A stretch of DNA of 8,441 bases from RGIG6904 sp024680835 (GTDB taxonomy: Bacteria > Bacillota > Clostridia > Lachnospirales > Lachnospiraceae). The position numbers and the translations under genes are program-made. The notes below the pieces were generated by a model. It was not told where the DNA came from. It worked only from the letters and a program-made list of their open reading frames with translations, and did not search any database. The DNA lies in contig JAILBP010000085.1 in the NCBI GenBank assembly GCA_024680835.1, positions 1-8,441 of the forward strand, written 5' to 3'. Below, one piece after another: positions 6,066 through 8,441 of the stretch; the first letter of the stretch is position 1, and each line of letters starts with the position of its first letter.

Positions 6066-6123
6066 ACGGGCTAAAACCCTGTATTTACGGCAAACATATT
6101 AGATGACCCGTATGGAACGCGGG
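6066..6123 (+). other. Leader RNA with competing stems, upstream of the EF-G-2-like gene
   Basis: The element CCCGTA at 6107-6112 can pair with three partners: ACGGG at 6066-6070, TACGG at 6086-6090 and CGGG at 6120-6123. ACGGG can also fold locally on CCC-T-GT (6077-6082). Such exclusive pairings are typical of regulatory leaders, and the last stem ends only eight bases before the GGGAGG ribosome site. I match it to no known riboswitch class, and the stems are short. This is a hypothesis. Confidence 0.35.
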
Positions 6124-6145
6124 AGAAAAATGGGAGGTAGAATGT

Positions 6146-8230
6146 ATGGAGGTTTTTATCACAGACAAGATCCGAAACGTAGCGCTGTTGGGGCATGGCG
6201 GATGCGGAAAGACATCTCTGGCTGAGGCGATCGCTTATCTGGGCGGCATTACAAACCGAATGGGGACGGTTGATGCGGGCAATACGATCAGCGATTATGA
6301 TAAGGAAGAAGCTAAGAGACATTTTTCCATCAGGACTACGGTTGTTCCGGTGGTGTGGGGAGATTACAAGGTTAACCTTCTGGATACTCCCGGATATTTC
6401 GATTTTGTCGGCGAGACCGAGGAAGCTGTATCCGTTGCGGATGCTGCCATTATAGTGGTATCGGGCAAGGCAGGTGTTGAGACCGGCACAAAGCGCGCAT
6501 GGGATCTTTGTGAAAAACATAAGCTTCCGCGTATGTTCTTCGTGACTGATATGGATATAGATGAGGCCAGCTTCAGGCAGGTAGTGCAGGATCTTCAGGA
6601 TCTCTACGGCAAGAAGATCGCACCATTCCATCTTCCCATCCGCGAGGAAGGCAAATTCGTGGGTTATGTTAATGTTATACAGCAGAAGGCCAAGAGATGG
6701 AATGACAAGGGCACTGTAGACAAGTTCGATGTTCCGGATTATTCACAGGAAAACCTTTCTATCTGCAGGGAGGCTTTGGTTGAGGCGGTTGCCGAGACCA
6801 GCGAGGAGTTCATGGAGAGGTTCTTTGACGGCGACGAGTTCTCCGAGGATGAGATCCGTCAGGCTCTGAGGACCAATGTCTGTGACGGCTCCATCGTGCC
6901 GGTATTGATGGGTTCCAACACCCTTGCCAGAGGAATGTATACTCTGATGGCAGACATCATCAAATACTTCCCGGGACCGGACAAGTGCAAATGCGCAGGT
7001 ATCGATACCCAGACCAATGAGGTATTTGAGGCTGATTACGATTTCTCAAAGCCGAAGTCGGCTTATGTTTTCAAAACACTGGCAGATCCTTTCATTGGCA
7101 AGTACTCGCTCATCAAGGTTAACTCGGGCGTGCTGAAGACAGATGATGTGATGTTCAACTACCACAGGGATTGCGAGGAGAAGATAGGAAAACTCTATGT
7201 TATCTGCGGCAACAAGACCGAGGAAGTCAAAGAGCTTCATGCAGGTGATATAGGCGCGTTGGCAAAGCTTGTCAGCACACAGACTACAGACACGCTTTCC
7301 ACCAAGAAAAAACCGGTTACATATATCCGGACCACTATCTCAAAGCCCTATGTCAGCATGAGATACGTGCCAAAGAACAAGGGAGATGAGGACAAGATCT
7401 CACAGGCTCTCTCTAAGATGATGATGGAAGATTTGACACTCAAATATGTCAATGACAGTGAGAACGGACAGACACTTTTGTACGGTATCAGCGGTATGCA
7501 CCTCGATGTTGTGACAAGCATTCTGCTGGAGAAATACAAGGTGGAGATCGAGCTGATGCGTCCGAGGACAGCATTCAGGGAGACCATCCGCAAGAAATCC
7601 GATACGGAGTATAAATATAAGAAACAGTCCGGCGGACATGGTCAGTACGGTCATGTAAAGATGACCTTCGAGCCGTCTGGTGATCTTGAGACACCCTATG
7701 TATTCGAGCAGACGGTTGTGGGCGGTGCAGTTCCGAAAAACTACTTCCCGGCTGTTGAGAAGGGTATTGCGGAGGCTGTCAAGAGCGGACCTCTGGCTGC
7801 ATATCCTGTTGTGGGCGTAAAGGCTGTGCTCTACGACGGAAGCTATCATCCGGTAGATTCTTCGGAGATGGCATTCAAGACCGCTGCTATACAGGCATTC
7901 AAGAAGGGATTTATGGATGCTTCACCGGTTCTTTTGGAGCCCATCGCATCTTTGAGGGTAGTGGTTCCGGACAGCTTCACAGGTGATGTAATGGGAGATC
8001 TCAACAAACGCCGCGCGAGAGTAATGGGCATGAATCCTCTGGGAGACGGAACTCAGGAGATATTGGCGGATGTTCCTTATCTGGAGCTCTTTGGATACGA
8101 TACAAAGCTTCATTCCATGACCAGCGGAAGCGGAAGATTCTCTTATGAGTTCTCAGCTTATGAGCAGGCTCCGGATGAGGTTGCTCAAAAACAGATCGAG
8201 GAGCGCAAGAGCGAGATCGCAGGCGAGTAA
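6146..8230 (+). CDS. EF-G-2-type translation factor GTPase (elongation factor G-like)
   Basis: This is a 694-residue protein with the full five-domain EF-G layout: G domain (about 1-280), II (300-390), III (398-470), IV (475-597) and V (598-685). The start is set by GGGAGG at 6132-6137, eight bases before ATG. The P-loop is GHGGCGKT (16-23). G3 is DTPGYFDF (80-87), with Tyr where ordinary EF-G has the catalytic His. G4 reads TDMD (134-137) instead of NKMD, and G5 is near GSN (256-258). Domain IV carries YKKQSGGHGQYGHVKM (491-506) and DGSYHPVDSSEMAF. Domain V has LLEPI and GDVMGDLNKRRARVMGM. As I recall it, Thermus thermophilus EF-G-2 shares the G3 Tyr and the domain IV/V signatures but has TKLD at G4. 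Family knowledge says EF-G-2 proteins bind GTP, and their ribosome-dependent activity differs between species. This is a paralogue, not the housekeeping fusA: no rpsL, rpsG or tuf lies nearby. It has its own promoter and leader. Confidence 0.93.
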   Translation: MEVFITDKIRNVALLGHGGCGKTSLAEAIAYLGGITNRMGTVDAGNTISDYDKEEAKRHFSIRTTVVPVVWGDYKVNLLDTPGYFDFVGETEEAVSVADAAIIVVSGKAGVETGTKRAWDLCEKHKLPRMFFVTDMDIDEASFRQVVQDLQDLYGKKIAPFHLPIREEGKFVGYVNVIQQKAKRWNDKGTVDKFDVPDYSQENLSICREALVEAVAETSEEFMERFFDGDEFSEDEIRQALRTNVCDGSIVPVLMGSNTLARGMYTLMADIIKYFPGPDKCKCAGIDTQTNEVFEADYDFSKPKSAYVFKTLADPFIGKYSLIKVNSGVLKTDDVMFNYHRDCEEKIGKLYVICGNKTEEVKELHAGDIGALAKLVSTQTTDTLSTKKKPVTYIRTTISKPYVSMRYVPKNKGDEDKISQALSKMMMEDLTLKYVNDSENGQTLLYGISGMHLDVVTSILLEKYKVEIELMRPRTAFRETIRKKSDTEYKYKKQSGGHGQYGHVKMTFEPSGDLETPYVFEQTVVGGAVPKNYFPAVEKGIAEAVKSGPLAAYPVVGVKAVLYDGSYHPVDSSEMAFKTAAIQAFKKGFMDASPVLLEPIASLRVVVPDSFTGDVMGDLNKRRARVMGMNPLGDGTQEILADVPYLELFGYDTKLHSMTSGSGRFSYEFSAYEQAPDEVAQKQIEERKSEIAGE

Positions 8231-8243
8231 TCAATGCAGTATT

Positions 8244-8269
8244 GCAACGAAAGGTTTTATTTCGTTTGC
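8244..8269 (+). repeat. Small hairpin after the EF-G-2-like gene
   Basis: GCAACGAAA (8244-8252) pairs with TTTCGTTTGC (8260-8269) with one bulged base and a 7-base loop. No T-run follows, so it may protect the 3' end of the mRNA rather than end transcription. Confidence 0.35.
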
Positions 8270-8294
8270 TAAATATTCGGGTATTTGATATGAT
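8266..8294 (+). promoter_or_regulatory. Candidate promoter for the gene at the right edge
   Basis: TTGCTA (8266-8271) and TATGAT (8289-8294) are separated by 17 bases. If used, the GC-rich hairpin at 8296-8321 would sit at the very 5' end of the transcript. A second option is TTGACA (8324-8329) with TAGTAA (8347-8352), also 17 bases apart and with a TGG before the -10, but its -10 box is poor. Confidence 0.35.
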
Positions 8295-8295
8295 A

Positions 8296-8321
8296 CGGGG
8301 GCAAAATTTGTTTTGCCCCCG
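8296..8321 (+). terminator. GC-rich hairpin, probable terminator of the EF-G-2-like gene
   Basis: CGGGGGCAAAA (8296-8306) and TTTTGCCCCCG (8311-8321) form an 11-pair perfect stem with a four-base TTTG loop. Only GTTTGACATT follows, so the U-tract is poor. It may end transcription inefficiently and let some reading pass into the next gene. Confidence 0.6.
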
Positions 8322-8376
8322 GTTTGACATTCCGGGTTTCGGGTGGTAGTAATGAGAAAGACAGGAGTTTTACATT

Positions 8377-8441
8377 ATGGGTGATAACGATAAGTTTCAG
8401 GAGAATACAGGCAGAGGAAATACAGCCGGACCATGGAAGAT
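8377..8441 (+). CDS. Unidentified protein, 3' end outside window
   Basis: An ATG at 8377 is preceded by AGGAG (8363-8367) with a nine-base gap, and the frame stays open to the window edge. The 21 visible residues, MGDNDKFQENTGRGN followed by TAGPWK, are polar and probably disordered. They have no signal peptide or motif that identifies the product. The good ribosome site makes it likely to be a real gene. Confidence 0.65.
   Translation, partial: MGDNDKFQENTGRGNTAGPWK

Noticed and set aside
6052..6145. Known riboswitch (c-di-GMP, preQ1, THF, fluoride, guanidine, ZTP)
   Set aside because: None of the conserved cores of these classes could be found in the leader.
6071..6631. A 186-codon minus-strand open frame across the EF-G-2 start
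   Set aside because: It is antisense to the P-loop and G3 coding region and to the leader; no motif supports it.
7400..7849. A 149-codon minus-strand open frame inside the EF-G-2-like gene
   Set aside because: It lies wholly opposite conserved EF-G domains III-IV and has no ribosome site or family signature.
6146..8230. Tetracycline-resistance ribosomal protection protein (TetM/TetO type)
   Set aside because: Length, the GHGGCGKT P-loop, DTPGYFDF and the domain IV sequence fit EF-G-2, not TetM, which has AHVDAGKTT and is near 640 residues.

Overview
The window looks like a chromosomal stretch of an anaerobic Firmicute, most likely a gut or rumen Lachnospiraceae (Butyrivibrio/Roseburia-like). 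This is inferred from family content: an FN3 plus BspA-type leucine-rich-repeat surface protein, a LUD protein with a cysteine-rich tail, an OFA-type MFS transporter and an EF-G-2 paralogue. Strong AGGAGG-type ribosome binding sites and moderate GC with AT-rich intergenic DNA fit this. I found no tRNA, rRNA, CRISPR array, insertion sequence or phage gene, and no certain new biological system. The most unusual material is regulatory DNA in the gaps.

Layout. Positions 1-1804 (+) hold the 3' part of a large, AT-rich surface or secreted protein that is cut by the left edge. It is followed after 28 bases by a secreted six-repeat NHL beta-propeller protein (1833-2789, +). A LUD-domain 'lactate utilization' protein (2847-3476, +) then runs into a two-way terminator (3534-3573) shared with a convergent OFA-family transporter (3634-4848, -). 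Upstream of the transporter are a perfect-consensus sigma-A promoter and three stacked palindromes (4943-5014), one of them with perfect 14-base arms. A related, degenerate copy of that large palindrome lies just upstream of the LUD gene, which suggests but does not prove that one regulator controls both genes.

Tandem terminators (5073-5162) close a minus-strand gene of unknown function (5186-5875, 229 aa, DUF6935-like). Its promoter diverges from that of a 694-aa EF-G-2-type GTPase (6146-8230, +), and an inverted repeat joins the two promoter regions. The EF-G-2 gene has a leader of about 94 bases with competing stem options. Its G4 nucleotide-specificity motif is degenerate (TDMD), and Tyr replaces the catalytic His of the G3 motif. 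After it come hairpins and the first 21 codons of an unidentified gene (8377 to the right edge).

Functional links. The first two genes are probably a cell-surface pair. The LUD protein and the OFA transporter could form an organic-acid unit, with lactate, pyruvate or another small carboxylate as possible substrates. The EF-G-2-like protein and its divergent neighbour may share promoter-region control but have no known common pathway.
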